The notes: generated by a model from the sequence alone, not told the origin. A stretch of 64,000 bases of DNA from Bacteroidia bacterium (GCA_030428705.1 JAUIDI010000006.1:62001-126000), one strand, 5' to 3'. Shown: positions 1-10,852, counted from the first letter of the stretch. A program made the numbers and translations.

Positions 1-3000
1 TAATCGTTCCGTCGCTACCGCCGAAACAACTTACATCGGTAGCTGCCAAGGTAAATGTTGGAATTGCAGGTGCGGGCAATGTGATCGAGACCTGTTCCGT
101 ACAATTGGTCGTGGTATCCGTTACTTCGAAAGTATAGGCTACGGAATGCGTTAATCCCGCAAAAACGCCAGTAGCGTTTGTCGGCCCGGCAGGAGTGATT
201 TGTTCATATGAATAGGCTCCTGAACCGCCATTGGCCGTTATGGTCACCTCACCTGAATTTGCCGGATCACAGTTCTCATCCGCAGAGACATTGGCAGCGA
301 CACTGATCGGGGCATAAATCGTTATGTTTTCGATCTCCCCACATCCGTTGGCATCAAAGATTTCAATTGTATGAGCTCCAGAACTTAAGTTCGATATGGT
401 CATAACGTCGCCAACGCTTACCAAGCTTGCGGCAGCTTGAGGAGCAGCTCCGTCAACACTTATGGCGTATGGCGCAATTCCTGCTACATCCAAGCTGATA
501 TCAATACTAAAGCTTCCTTCGTCGGCCGTACACTGGTCGTTGGAAACGACACTTATTTCAGGCGAAGGATCTGTTGGAACGGTGACATCATCGAACTGAA
601 TACAATTATTGGCATCCTTTATATAAACCCTATAGCCGCCCCCTTCAACATTAAAGACGTTGGCAGCACTACCCGACCAAGTAGAGGCAGTAGGCGCAGG
701 GTCGGTGGTCAATGCAATTTGATATTCGTAGGGAGCTGTACCAAATTGACCGATGGCCGATACCTGCCCCGCATTTATATTGCAATTATCATTTTTTTCC
801 AAGGAAGCCGTAACCTGTAACAAGTTTGTGGATTCCGTGATGGTGAACTGTGATGAAGCTACGGTACAACCTCCATAGAGTCCTCCGTTCTCCGTAAACA
901 AGATATAGTAAACCCCATAAGGCAGCGGCCCTAGGTTGTTCACGCTTACCCCTGTACCTACGGCGGGCGGATTTACATTGGAAGAACCTGTAATCCCCGT
1001 AGAAATATTCGACTGCGAATTGAATATCTCATACGATACACTAGTGGCGCCGCCATCGTAATTATCGAAAGTAAAACTAACATTTCCATCTGCGCTTCCC
1101 GTACATGTGATGTTATTTACGGCATCCAAGGTTGAGGTCAGATTCGAGGGAGAATCGATAGGCGCGGCCGCTGTTTCGAAATAATAACAATTGGTCGTTT
1201 TGTCATGTACTACGAAGGTATAGGTGATGCCTGGTGTGAGTCCGGTAAAAGTACGAGTTGGACCAGTTGGAACATCGGGCGGATAATACGTTGAGGCATA
1301 AGGCACGCCAAAGCTGTCCAAGATTCCAAATTCGTAATCCGTGCCTAAGATCGCAGTCGTAACGGTAACAATAGCGGTACCCCCAACAGCACAATTCGCC
1401 GTAACTGTTGATACATCAATATCAAGATCATCTGGCGGCGAAGCAATTATATTTGTAGTTCTCAAGGAACATCCATTGGCATCGACAACGTCAACCTCAT
1501 AAATGCCAAATTCCAAGATTGCGAACGTGTGGTCCTCTCCACCGGAAGTAGTAATATAAGAGTCGGAGTGTCCATTGTTCCCAGTTAGGTAATAAGTATA
1601 CTCAGCGGTTCCACCGTTCAGGTTTTCAACTGTAATAGACCCTGGGTCGGTTCCGGTAGCAGGGTTACAGGTAATCGGCACAAGGGCGATGTCGTAGGTG
1701 ATTGCGTCCGGTTCGGAAATCACAATGACTTCCATATCAGTACAAGACTTGGCATCGGTAACCGTTACCTCATAGGTGCCGGCGGGCAGTCCAGACGTTT
1801 GTGTGCCATAGTTTGTAGAAGTCGTGGTATTGACAACAGAAATTGTGAATGGAGCCACACCTTGTGTATTGTCAAGATTGACCTGAATCGAAGCACCAGC
1901 ATCGCCATTACACAATATATCGGTAGTTTGAACCAAAGAAGTAATATCTGGAGTAGTGATTGGTTCAACAATAGCTTGAGTGATAACCGTACAATTTCGA
2001 TTATCCGTGATTCTAAAATGATATGTGCCTGCAACCGATGTTGAATATGAAAAACTATTTCCTACTATAGGAGACGTTGCTGACCAAGTTGTTCCTCCAT
2101 CCGTACTAACTTCATAAGTCGCATAAGGAGTATACCCATTTGAAATGGTAACATCGATAATGGCATCCGGCGATACAGTACAATCCAAGGCCTTTGTCAA
2201 AACTGCGGAAGCACTTAGTTGAGGCTCGATAGTCTCGCTTAATATATTCGAGGTACATCCATAGGCATCGGTAACCTGAATGTCATAGGTTCCAGGAATC
2301 AGGTTCGAGATAGTGAACGGATTTCCAATTGCCGTTGTCAACCCTCCCCCATTTATGCTGTAAGAATATGGTGCCACACCATCGGTAACATTGATGGTCA
2401 AAGACGCTTGATTTGAACTGTCATAACAAAAATCGGAAGCAGCATCCAAAGCGATGGTCGGTGCTTGTGCTGGGTCTATTGTTATAGGCTTGTCCACTAT
2501 ACATCCACCCGCGTCGCGTACATAAATGTTATAAGCACCTGAAGGCACATCCGCAAAAACATTGCTAGATTGATAAGGATATACAATAACAGGCCCGACC
2601 GTATTTTCTAATTGGTATTCATAACTTCCCCATCCCCCTATTGGAGTAACGGTAATCGTGGCATTCTCGGTACAGGTTACGGGAGTGTTGGCAAATGTAA
2701 AATCAAGTGCAGCAGGTGGATTGCTAATGGTTGTCACCGTTGTTGCGGAACAACTCGTTGAATCATCAGTAACGGTCACAGTGTAGGTATCGGCAATAAG
2801 ACCTGTAACGGCAATGGCAGTTGTCAAATTGATATTGTTCTGTGATTGTACCACAGTTGCCGAACTATTCTCAACAGTATAGCTATAGGTAGACGCAAAA
2901 TCACTTACGGTAAAAGAAAATTCGCCATCAGAATAACCAAAACAGCTTACATTGCTCGTAAGTTGTGATATTACCTCAACTTGGGGAATATCGGCAACGG

Positions 3001-6000
3001 TATAATTTTCCTGAATCACACAGCCTTTTGCGTCAGTTACCTGAAAGGAATATGTTCCCGGGGCCAATGATGTAAAAACATTATTGTTGCCATTGTTTAC
3101 GGTACTGCCAACCGGAGCTATAATTTCGTAAGTAAAAGGTGCCGTACCATCGGTTACGGTTACGGTCACGTCGGCAACAATGGCCGGGCAGACAGGAGAG
3201 GTCTGTGCAAACGATAAATCGGTCGGGGGATCCAAAGGATCAATTACGATAGCCGGGGTCTCTTCAACGCAACCATTGGCATCACGCACTGTGATGGTAT
3301 ATGTGCCTGCAGTGATTCCCGTATTGAAAGTATCGGAAGCCTGAAAGTTCACGCCATCGATACTGAACATATAACCCGGGGTTCCTCCTGAATAATTTAT
3401 CACTTGAAGTGTTGCCGAGGTGTTATCACAACGATAGTCCGTAACTACATCGATTGTTCCTGGATTCAAGACCAATGGAGCTGTTAGCGTGACATCACTG
3501 GCGAACACACAACCCTTTGCATCCGTCACTGTATAGTTATAGGTGCCAGCAACAAGACCGGCATAGGTTGTTTGGGTCGAGGGAGCACTTCCGTCAAAGA
3601 CGATTTGGTATGGTGGCAAACCTCCTGAAATCTGCAATTCGACAACACCATCCGCGCTGGTATTGCAAAGTGGATTTGTGGCCACTTCAAGCACTGTTGG
3701 CGGACTATTGTCCGTAATAACGATTTGATTGGTAGTGACAGTACAACTTTCACTGTCCGTAATAACAAATTCATACGTTCCCGCGGTGGTCGTGAAGTAG
3801 GAAAAAGGAACACTTGGCACGGCTGTACCTGCCTGGACGGAAGCCCCATTCCTAAATACCTCATAGGTAAATGTTGGATTTCCTCCGGTAATATTGATAC
3901 TAATTTCCGCATCTGGAGTGGCGGAGCAATCCAAATCTTTAATCAAAGTAGCCGACGCCGTCAAGGTCGGAAAGACATCGATACTTGCAGTATCGGTACA
4001 ATTCTTACTATCGATTACTTCGATTGTATAGCTACCAGGCCCGAGTCCTGTGAAATCTGTATTGGACTGATAGGCACCGCCGTTCAATCGATATTGAAAA
4101 GGGGCTTCCCCACCAGAGGTCACATTTGCAGTCAATATTAGACCCGTTGTGCTATCGTAGCACAAACTGTTAGCCGTAACTTGTAATACAGGGGCAACAG
4201 CAGGTGTCAGGGCAAAGGTCTGCGTAACTTCACATCCCCCGGCATCCCTTACGGTTACTGTATAATTTCCTGTAGTATCGGTCAAACCCGTAAACGAATT
4301 TGTGGGCTGAGGGCCCACTATTCCACCGACCGGGTCCTCCAGTATGTATTCATATCCTCCCCAGCCATCTGTAGCGGTAACAACAACGGATCCAGGAACG
4401 GTTCCACTGGCTGAACAGGTAATATCGGTAACATCGAGATCGGCAATCAGCAGGGTTGCCGGGGGTGCCGCAACCGTTACGTCCGTAGTGGCCGTACAAT
4501 TCGTATCGTTATCGGTAACGGTAATGGTGTATGTTCCGGCCGCAAGGGAAGTGAAAGGTAAGGATGCCGCTGTTTCGGCTGTTCCTGAAAAAACCGCTGG
4601 ACCTGTTACGCTATAATCGTAGGTAGATGCAAAATTGGCTATATTGAAAGTAATTGCACCATTCGATAGACCAAAACAGGTTATGTTATTATCAAGTTGA
4701 CCGTTGACGGTTATCGGCGTAATAGGATCAATGGTATGGTCGCGTACTATTATACAGCCTTTATCATCGGTAACCCTAAAAGTGTATGTGCCAGGGGCCA
4801 ATCCGGAGAAAGTTGCATTAGTGCCATTATTCGTTGCATCCCCTGCAGGGGCTATAATCTCATAGCTGAAAGGAGAATTGCCATCGGTCACGCTAACCGT
4901 AACATCTGATGTAGGTGAATCGCAGCTAATAGGGGTTGCTGCAAAAGCCAGGTCGCTAGGTTCGTTTCTTGGATCAATGGTAACAGGACCTGCGAGATAT
5001 GTACAATTGTTGGCATCCCTAACGGTAATGTTATAGGTGCCGTCGGTCAAGTTTTCAAATCTATGGGCATTGGGCGTGGTATCAGGAATGAAGTTGACGC
5101 CGTCAATACTATAGGAATAAGGTGCCGTTCCACCCGTTACGTTCTGCGCCTCGATAATTCCATCTTGTATACATGTATAATCTTGAATCAAAACGGCATC
5201 GGCATCCAGTGCATTTGTTGGGGCGGAAACAGTATGGTACTCAAAATAATCGCAAGAAGCGCTTCCCTTTCTTTGATTAATTATAATGGCATAATCACCC
5301 GATGCCAAACCGGGAAAATAACCCGATGCGTTAGTAGTCAAGGCATCGGCATAATCATAATCGTCTTCATCGAAAGTTGCGGCATCAAACAAGTAATAGG
5401 TTAATTGGTATCCGTTGTCATTAATAAGATTGAACTGAATGGCCCCAGTGGAGTCCCCAAAACAGAGCACATCGATGACCGATGTGGGGTTAAATTCGGC
5501 TGCCGGCCTGAACTCAATGGTCACAGTGTTCGAAATCGCATAACAATTATTTCTGTCAACCACGACAAAAGTATAGTCACCAGGTGCCAGAATATCAAAA
5601 ATTTGACTCGTCTGATACGCTGAGCCCGGAATATCGCTAAATGAAGGATACGAGGTGACAGTCGTACCGCCCTCATCTACATAAGACCAAATGGCATAGG
5701 TGTGCGGGGTTTTTCCGCCACCGGAATCCATTAAGATATTACCTTCCTTACAGGTGATGTGCTGGGAAACCCGAGCCTCTAGCTCGAGGTCATTTTCATC
5801 AACAATTGTAACTTGTTCAATGTGTTCACAACCATCAGCAGTACGTGCAATGGCGATGTAATCCCCAGGGTTCAGATCGGTAAAGGTGAAGTTGTTGTCG
5901 GGCTGTGCGGTTTCGTTATCTACCAATGTTCCTTGCCCTCCGTTCGAACCGTCATCAAGACGGATTTCATACTCATAATCGGGATCGGCATTGTTTATTA

Positions 6001-8743
6001 TAAGGTTGATTGAACCTTTACCCGTACATCCGGCATTGGTGACGTTTACCTCATAGCTAACATTTCTTTCCAATATACCGATATCGGGCGTGCTGAAAAT
6101 ACAGGAACCTGCAATAGGGTCGCCGTTGTTGTCCAATTGAACTACTTCTACCCTGTAATCACCATTTTCACCTGCCGCAAAATCAAAGCTTTTAGTGGGG
6201 CCAAAAGGTTGAATTACGGTGCCGGTGTCGGCATCGACCAGTCTGTAGGCATATCCGCTCCCTAGGTTTGTAACCGTAATATTTCCGGGAGTTGTACAGA
6301 CAATGTCCTTTTTGTTGTATTGAATGTCAAGCGTGTTCTGAAATACGTTGAAATAGAATCTGTTGTTACATCCGTTTTGATAGGTAACCGACAAGCGATA
6401 TTTTCCAGGACTGTCTACATTAAAATTGTTTCCTGTTCCTTCAGAAGACCAGGTACAGGTCAGGTTCTTGTTGGCACAATCATCACCTGTTGGGGAGCAA
6501 CTTGACTCGTCCAGTTTTTCCCAGGTAATACTCTGAGCATCAAGGATGTTGACCTGAAGAAGCCTTGTGTCATTTAGGCCGCAAAGAAATAATTTAGGCA
6601 GCAAATCATTATCGATGCTACACTGTACGATTTCACCCGCTAGGTCATTTGTAGGATCCGCGTCACCATTGACGGTATTGAAGTAGTCAATGATCGGATT
6701 GGTAATCGTGCCCGACCCATAGGCCACGACATCGATGATTTCCTTAAAACCCTTACAGGGATCTGCCACGATTTTGTCAACGATATAGGTGCCGACCTGG
6801 TTGACCGTCATAGTACTCGGGTCGTTGTCGGGATCTCCATCGGTTATTGTGGTGTCGGATGCATCAAAAATACCGTTGTTGTTGTCATCGCGTTTCCATA
6901 CGTAAGCGTCAAAATTATCACCGGCGTCTAAAACGACATCACTTCCGCAAAGCTCAACGGTACGTCTGAAATTACAATCGGAAAGGTCGTCCAACAGAAA
7001 ATTGGTAGCCCCCGGCACCACAAAACCGCAGGCATTAAAATCGGTTACACTGGGGTCGTCCGTTATTTTGTTGTTGTTCTCCACACCAGCATATGTTGAG
7101 TAGGCCAGGTTTTGAATTAAATCTGAGCAAGCATCGATAAAATCAAAACAGTTTTCGGCTACCTGAACCCGCATCCTAATGGAATAGATGGGGTCTTGTG
7201 CATTTACGTAATTATCAGGAATAAAGAACGTAACAGTCCTTGTTGCCGGATCAAAGGAATGTGTAACTCCGGCCGGCGCGACGATGCTTGCTTCATCCAA
7301 GGTGACATTTAACGGCAAAACATCACGAATGGTGTACATCGGACTGTCACCAGGCTGATAGTCGGGGTTGCTCGGATCGATACCCGTAGCGTCATCATTA
7401 CCAATGTTTTGGAATGACAGTACGTAATCGAGTGTCTGCCCTAGATTTACACCTTGCCCTGTAATATCGTTTCCGCCGATGTCCTCTACTCTTTTTTCGA
7501 GCACGATATTAGGCTCTATAATCTCGATATTGAACGAGTTGAAAAAGGGATAATATTGATCCCCATTAGTTCGAAACTCAAAAGTTGCAGCGGTCTCACC
7601 ATTTGGGATAACCGAGTTACCTGGGTTGGACATTTGGAACATATCCGTATCGTAACCCAAGGTATTGGTACTGTTTGGGTTTCTGTTTGTTGTTATCACC
7701 CCGTCCAAGGTGATATCACTGTTGAAAAAGTTGTTGCTATCGAGGTTTCCGAATTGCTCTTGAACCGTTGTAAAACTTCCATTGGACGCGGCACGAATGC
7801 GCATATAGTCTCCAGTGATTGAAAAATCTCCTTCGAGGGTTGCGGCACCGATGTCGGCATTTACAGGACCAGAAGGTATCGTGATAAAGTTCGAATAGTT
7901 TATAGGCACCACATTAGTGCCGCGAACCCAAGCAAAACCATCATAAGTAGTTATCAATCGACCGACCATGGTCGGGTTTTCATAGACGATGACCAGGGTC
8001 CAACCACCTGCGGAACCACCTTGCCCAGTTAAAGCACCTTGGGTTGCTCTAATATTGGCCACGGTATAATCCCCCTGTGGGTCGGCCAGAGGCGTAATCA
8101 AATTTGTAACATCCGCGTAGAACGCATAAGGGCTGTTCGCGCGCATATCGGGATCAGTGCTGAAAAAGCCATCGTACAACAACTCTCCAGTGATATCGAC
8201 ATATGAACCGCCGGGCACCTTGAACTTTACTTGATTGTTATCGGTCTGTCTTCCTTGGCCAACGGGAACCGTATTGGTCTGCGATGTAGATCCGTTAGCA
8301 GTGGCACTAGGGTAGGTTGCCGACCAATAAAGGCCTGCATATCTGATCAGGCTACAATTAGGGTCTGAAAAAGTAAAAGTAGAGGTACTTGAACTAAACG
8401 TAGAAGCGTCGTTATCGACATCGATATAGCGCATGTCCTTATAGTCGTTGTAGTTCCAGTATCCACCGGTTTCGGTGTTGTAATAGTCCGGCGGTCGCTG
8501 CCATCTTGGTACTCTGACATTTTGGTTGTTATATGGCGTATTCGGGCCAATAGTAGGGTCTTCGGCACGGTTCAGAATGTTGTTGCTTATAAAGGTAAGG
8601 TCCCCTCTAAGGTTGTTCTGATACCTAAAGCTATCCCCTGAGGGATAGGTCCTGGTAAATGATGTAAATTCCTGGGAAAGGCCGATAAATGAGAGTAATA
8701 GGGCACAAACCAGAAAGAATTTTTTGCTGGTAAAGTTATTCAT
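1..8743 (-). CDS. Giant SprB-like repeat adhesin, C-terminus beyond left edge
   Basis: The frame is open from the ATG at 8743 to the window edge, about 2,914 residues, with the C-terminus missing. It starts with a type I signal peptide (MNNFTSKKFF, then a hydrophobic stretch ending FIGLSQ). The first ~900 residues are non-repetitive and include a DUF11-like beta-sandwich (IVLEKRVEDIG, LDYVLSFQNIGNDDATG). From about 6300 leftwards come tandem units of roughly 75-90 residues with the SprB-repeat pattern: a Cys near the unit start, a central APYxYSIDG-like strand, then L-x-x-G-T-Y-x-I-x-V-x-D-A-x-x-C. Proteins of this build are secreted by the type IX system and act as mobile surface adhesins in gliding; a CHU_C sorting domain is expected past the edge. 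The ATG lies 3 nt after the stop of the PorP/SprF gene, so the two are surely co-transcribed. Family assignment is confident; the adhesin role is inferred. Confidence 0.9.
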   Translation of the reverse strand, partial: MNNFTSKKFFLVCALLLSFIGLSQEFTSFTRTYPSGDSFRYQNNLRGDLTFISNNILNRAEDPTIGPNTPYNNQNVRVPRWQRPPDYYNTETGGYWNYNDYKDMRYIDVDNDASTFSSSTSTFTFSDPNCSLIRYAGLYWSATYPSATANGSTSQTNTVPVGQGRQTDNNQVKFKVPGGSYVDITGELLYDGFFSTDPDMRANSPYAFYADVTNLITPLADPQGDYTVANIRATQGALTGQGGSAGGWTLVIVYENPTMVGRLITTYDGFAWVRGTNVVPINYSNFITIPSGPVNADIGAATLEGDFSITGDYMRIRAASNGSFTTVQEQFGNLDSNNFFNSDITLDGVITTNRNPNSTNTLGYDTDMFQMSNPGNSVIPNGETAATFEFRTNGDQYYPFFNSFNIEIIEPNIVLEKRVEDIGGNDITGQGVNLGQTLDYVLSFQNIGNDDATGIDPSNPDYQPGDSPMYTIRDVLPLNVTLDEASIVAPAGVTHSFDPATRTVTFFIPDNYVNAQDPIYSIRMRVQVAENCFDFIDACSDLIQNLAYSTYAGVENNNKITDDPSVTDFNACGFVVPGATNFLLDDLSDCNFRRTVELCGSDVVLDAGDNFDAYVWKRDDNNNGIFDASDTTITDGDPDNDPSTMTVNQVGTYIVDKIVADPCKGFKEIIDVVAYGSGTITNPIIDYFNTVNGDADPTNDLAGEIVQCSIDNDLLPKLFLCGLNDTRLLQVNILDAQSITWEKLDESSCSPTGDDCANKNLTCTWSSEGTGNNFNVDSPGKYRLSVTYQNGCNNRFYFNVFQNTLDIQYNKKDIVCTTPGNITVTNLGSGYAYRLVDADTGTVIQPFGPTKSFDFAAGENGDYRVEVVQLDNNGDPIAGSCIFSTPDIGILERNVSYEVNVTNAGCTGKGSINLIINNADPDYEYEIRLDDGSNGGQGTLVDNETAQPDNNFTFTDLNPGDYIAIARTADGCEHIEQVTIVDENDLELEARVSQHITCKEGNILMDSGGGKTPHTYAIWSYVDEGGTTVTSYPSFSDIPGSAYQTSQIFDILAPGDYTFVVVDRNNCYAISNTVTIEFRPAAEFNPTSVIDVLCFGDSTGAIQFNLINDNGYQLTYYLFDAATFDEDDYDYADALTTNASGYFPGLASGDYAIIINQRKGSASCDYFEYHTVSAPTNALDADAVLIQDYTCIQDGIIEAQNVTGGTAPYSYSIDGVNFIPDTTPNAHRFENLTDGTYNITVRDANNCTYLAGPVTIDPRNEPSDLAFAATPISCDSPTSDVTVSVTDGNSPFSYEIIAPAGDATNNGTNATFSGLAPGTYTFRVTDDKGCIIVRDHTIDPITPITVNGQLDNNITCFGLSNGAITFNIANFASTYDYSVTGPAVFSGTAETAASLPFTSLAAGTYTITVTDNDTNCTATTDVTVAAPPATLLIADLDVTDITCSASGTVPGSVVVTATDGWGGYEYILEDPVGGIVGPQPTNSFTGLTDTTGNYTVTVRDAGGCEVTQTFALTPAVAPVLQVTANSLCYDSTTGLILTANVTSGGEAPFQYRLNGGAYQSNTDFTGLGPGSYTIEVIDSKNCTDTASIDVFPTLTASATLIKDLDCSATPDAEISINITGGNPTFTYEVFRNGASVQAGTAVPSVPFSYFTTTAGTYEFVITDSESCTVTTNQIVITDNSPPTVLEVATNPLCNTSADGVVELQISGGLPPYQIVFDGSAPSTQTTYAGLVAGTYNYTVTDAKGCVFASDVTLTAPLVLNPGTIDVVTDYRCDNTSATLQVINYSGGTPGYMFSIDGVNFQASDTFNTGITAGTYTITVRDANGCVEETPAIVIDPLDPPTDLSFAQTSPVCPAIVADVTVTVTDGTAPFTYEIIAPVGSTVNNGNNNVFTSLAPGTYSFQVTDAKGCVIQENYTVADIPQVEVISQLTSNVSCFGYSDGEFSFTVSDFASTYSYTVENSSATVVQSQNNINLTTAIAVTGLIADTYTVTVTDDSTSCSATTVTTISNPPAALDFTFANTPVTCTENATITVTPIGGWGSYEYQLENTVGPVIVYPYQSSNVFADVPSGAYNIYVRDAGGCIVDKPITIDPAQAPTIALDAASDFCYDSSNQASLTINVTDGVAPYSYSINGGGLTTAIGNPFTISNLIPGTYDIQVTDAYGCTSNILSETIEPQLSASAVLTKALDCTVSPDAIIDVTISNGYTPYATYEVSTDGGTTWSATSPIVGNSFSYSTSVAGTYHFRITDNRNCTVITQAIVEPITTPDITSLVQTTDILCNGDAGASIQVNLDNTQGVAPFTISVVNTTTSTNYGTQTSGLPAGTYEVTVTDAKSCTDMEVIVISEPDAITYDIALVPITCNPATGTDPGSITVENLNGGTAEYTYYLTGNNGHSDSYITTSGGEDHTFAILEFGIYEVDVVDANGCSLRTTNIIASPPDDLDIDVSTVTANCAVGGTAIVTVTTAILGTDYEFGILDSFGVPYASTYYPPDVPTGPTRTFTGLTPGITYTFVVHDKTTNCYYFETAAAPIDSPSNLTSTLDAVNNITCTGSADGNVSFTFDNYDGGATSVSYEIFNSQSNISTGITGSSNVNPPAVGTGVSVNNLGPLPYGVYYILFTENGGLYGGCTVASSQFTITESTNLLQVTASLEKNDNCNINAGQVSAIGQFGTAPYEYQIALTTDPAPTASTWSGSAANVFNVEGGGYRVYIKDANNCIQFDDVTVPTDPSPEISVVSNDQCTADEGSFSIDISLDVAGIAPYAISVDGAAPQAAASLVSVGDVMTISNLSSGAHTIEIFDANGCGEIENITIYAPISVAANVSADENCDPANSGEVTITANGGSGAYSYEQITPAGPTNATGVFAGLTHSVAYTFEVTDTTTNCTEQVSITLPAPAIPTFTLAATDVSCFGGSDGTI
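1750..5100 (-). repeat. Higher-order tandem duplication inside the giant adhesin
   Basis: Beyond the single repeat units, a block of several units is present twice in tandem. Matching landmarks are offset by a nearly constant distance: 4972 vs 3238, 4671 vs 2937 and 4155 vs 2421 are each 1734 nt apart (578 codons); 3927 vs 2181 and 5097 vs 3351 are 1746 nt apart; 3519 vs 1752 are 1767 nt apart. Encoded landmarks shared by both copies include YEIIAPxG, CFGxSxG, FASTYxY, GWGxYEY, LCYDS and the DLDC/ALDC segment. The copies have diverged well below identity at DNA level, so the duplication is old and functional rather than an assembly artefact. Boundaries are approximate. Confidence 0.8.
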
Positions 8744-8746
8744 TGG

Positions 8747-10852
8747 TTAAGTCATTAGGTTTGGGTTGACCCGCATGATCCACATTTTATCGTCATACGT
8801 GTCATTTAGTTTTGAGTAGTAAGAAATTAGGGCATTATTCCAAGATTCGTGACGTTTGAGATATACGTACCTCCAGTTATTTTCTGGGTTTACGAAATAA
8901 CTTGCGCTTAGACCATACGAGTTTAAAAGCTCAATAAAGCGTCTCGCGTTGTTTGGGTTGGCGAACACATTCGCAATGATGTAATAGCCGGATCCGACAC
9001 CATCGATTTTGAACGTACGGGTCTCGGTACCGTTATTTGCAATTTCATCGTTGACGACCACATTTTTTTGAAGCACATCGGTGCCGTATTTGGTGGACTT
9101 TTCTTTGAGTTTATCAACATTGTTGGCATAACGTTCATTGGTATATCGGTTATCAACGTTCATAATCCAAAGGTCGCCCTCGTAGGTGCCGTCGATATTC
9201 GATTGATGTGCGGCTACCGCCTCTTCCCAGGTATCAAAACGCTTTAGATATACATATTTGAGACCGTTGTTGGGGTTGTCGATATAATCGGCCGACAGCC
9301 CTTTTTGACCAAGGTCATCAATGAATTTGGTTAGATAGTGACCACCTTTATAAACATTTGCTACGACATAATACCCATCTTGTACACCTTCTAGATTTCT
9401 GAATTTTCTGCTTTTAATAGTGTCTTGCCGTGCGTCTTTCAAAGATGGGGATATGTTTTGAGGACCAATGTTGTCTTGTGCAACGGTACGTTCGGCAACG
9501 GCATCGTTGCTTTTGGTTACTGCATCTTTAGGCAGTGAAGCATTGGTGGTAGATGACGAAACCCCTCCATCATTGCTATTGTTCCTTGTGGTCACTTGAG
9601 GTCGGTCGATTCCTGTCAAAAAGAGCTCCTCGGCCTTTTTTTCGAGGTCGGGTCGCTCACCGTTCGTTTCGTTACGCACCATACGCATGACCATTTCAAA
9701 GCGACGCTCCAAATCTTTTTGACGATTGGCTTCGAGTGAATCTTGACGGAACATTAGTTCGGCGATTATCGCATCGTTTTCCGCCAATTTTCTTTTCAAT
9801 TCCTCTATTTCGTCATTTGAGGCAAGATCCTCTTGGGTCAATTCTTCGTTTTCCACAAGTTGATCGTTGTTTTCTTCCAGCATTACACGGTCTTCGGTAA
9901 GGTTCGGTGTGAAGGCGTAGGCAAATGAAATTTCATGGGTAACACCAAGATTTATAAGATCGGAGGTGTATCCTTTTTCCATAGTATATCCTAAAGACAA
10001 CCTTTTGTTGATGTTGAACCCAACACCTGCCGAAGCGCCATAAAAACTATCGTAGCCTCCCTGAAGCCATCCAAGTTTGGGCAGGTCAAGAATAAGGCTT
10101 CCGCCCAAAGTCAAATCGTCTTGATTACCAAGCACGGGACTGTCCTTTGCGTTCATACGCACTCGAGCCAAAGGCATGAGCCTGGCACTTTCCATGATAC
10201 CGGACCCATTTTTGAACCGATGAGTATATTGTAGGTGTCCCGCGTACGATTTATCCTTAAACTCAGTGAGCTGTTCGCTGGTCTTAAGATTGTAATCGAA
10301 TAAATTTTCGGCATAGGCACCAAAGTCAAAATTTCCAAAAGACAGGTTGAAACCAGGTTGAAACGATAAGATGTTACTGTCAACAGTCCCTAGTAATGCC
10401 TGGTCGTTTGGGTCGAGAGGCGAAGCATTGTTTCTGTCGAATCCGGTATTATAATAGGCAAGGTTCGCCCCAAATGTGAAATTGCTTTTATCACTTAATT
10501 TGACCCCGTAAGCATAATTGGCCATGACACCAATATTGGACACCAACCCTACTTTTTGAGAGTAAACACTCAAGCCCAAACCACTTCGATCACCTATTCT
10601 TCCGCTATAACTCAAAAAATAGGTCTGATCGTTGTTGTCGAATTGTACCGATTGGTTTCTATGTAGAAAATTAATGTATGACTTATCTTCCTGAACGGTT
10701 GAAAAAGTCGGGTTGATCAGAAATCGGTTATACTTCAACAAGTTTTGGGGAGCTACCTTTAAAGGTAGGATAGGATCCTCGTTCTGAGCGTTGGCCGAAG
10801 TCAACGTCAAAACGGAAATCACTAATAGGGCTATGAATTTGGTAAATTTCAT
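8747..10852 (-). CDS. PorP/SprF-family outer-membrane protein fused to two SPOR-like domains
   Basis: This 701-residue protein has a signal peptide (cleavage near residue 22, ANAQ). Residues ~25-316 form a PorP/SprF beta-barrel: the start reads NLLKYNRFLINPTFS and alternating aromatic/glycine strands end HEISFAYAF. A short coiled coil follows (~343-395), then a Ser/Asn/Thr-rich linker, then two related modules at 491-568 and 620-696, each starting GYYxxANV, with YVYLKR in the middle and LWIM/MWIM near the end. PorP/SprF proteins bind type IX substrates at the outer membrane, and in Flavobacterium johnsoniae SprF is needed to display SprB. Its position directly before a giant SprB-like gene supports the same job here. 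A plain SprF has about 300-350 residues, so the C-terminal half is an addition. SPOR domains bind denuded glycan strands; these modules look SPOR-like, but I cannot verify the fold. Confidence 0.9.
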   Translation of the reverse strand: MKFTKFIALLVISVLTLTSANAQNEDPILPLKVAPQNLLKYNRFLINPTFSTVQEDKSYINFLHRNQSVQFDNNDQTYFLSYSGRIGDRSGLGLSVYSQKVGLVSNIGVMANYAYGVKLSDKSNFTFGANLAYYNTGFDRNNASPLDPNDQALLGTVDSNILSFQPGFNLSFGNFDFGAYAENLFDYNLKTSEQLTEFKDKSYAGHLQYTHRFKNGSGIMESARLMPLARVRMNAKDSPVLGNQDDLTLGGSLILDLPKLGWLQGGYDSFYGASAGVGFNINKRLSLGYTMEKGYTSDLINLGVTHEISFAYAFTPNLTEDRVMLEENNDQLVENEELTQEDLASNDEIEELKRKLAENDAIIAELMFRQDSLEANRQKDLERRFEMVMRMVRNETNGERPDLEKKAEELFLTGIDRPQVTTRNNSNDGGVSSSTTNASLPKDAVTKSNDAVAERTVAQDNIGPQNISPSLKDARQDTIKSRKFRNLEGVQDGYYVVANVYKGGHYLTKFIDDLGQKGLSADYIDNPNNGLKYVYLKRFDTWEEAVAAHQSNIDGTYEGDLWIMNVDNRYTNERYANNVDKLKEKSTKYGTDVLQKNVVVNDEIANNGTETRTFKIDGVGSGYYIIANVFANPNNARRFIELLNSYGLSASYFVNPENNWRYVYLKRHESWNNALISYYSKLNDTYDDKMWIMRVNPNLMT

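Noticed and set aside
3725-4141. Open frame on the plus strand within the adhesin repeats (and similar ones at 437-820 and 7454-7822)
   Set aside because: These are antisense shadows of the giant minus-strand repeat gene, which is open throughout; their translations lack any protein-like pattern.
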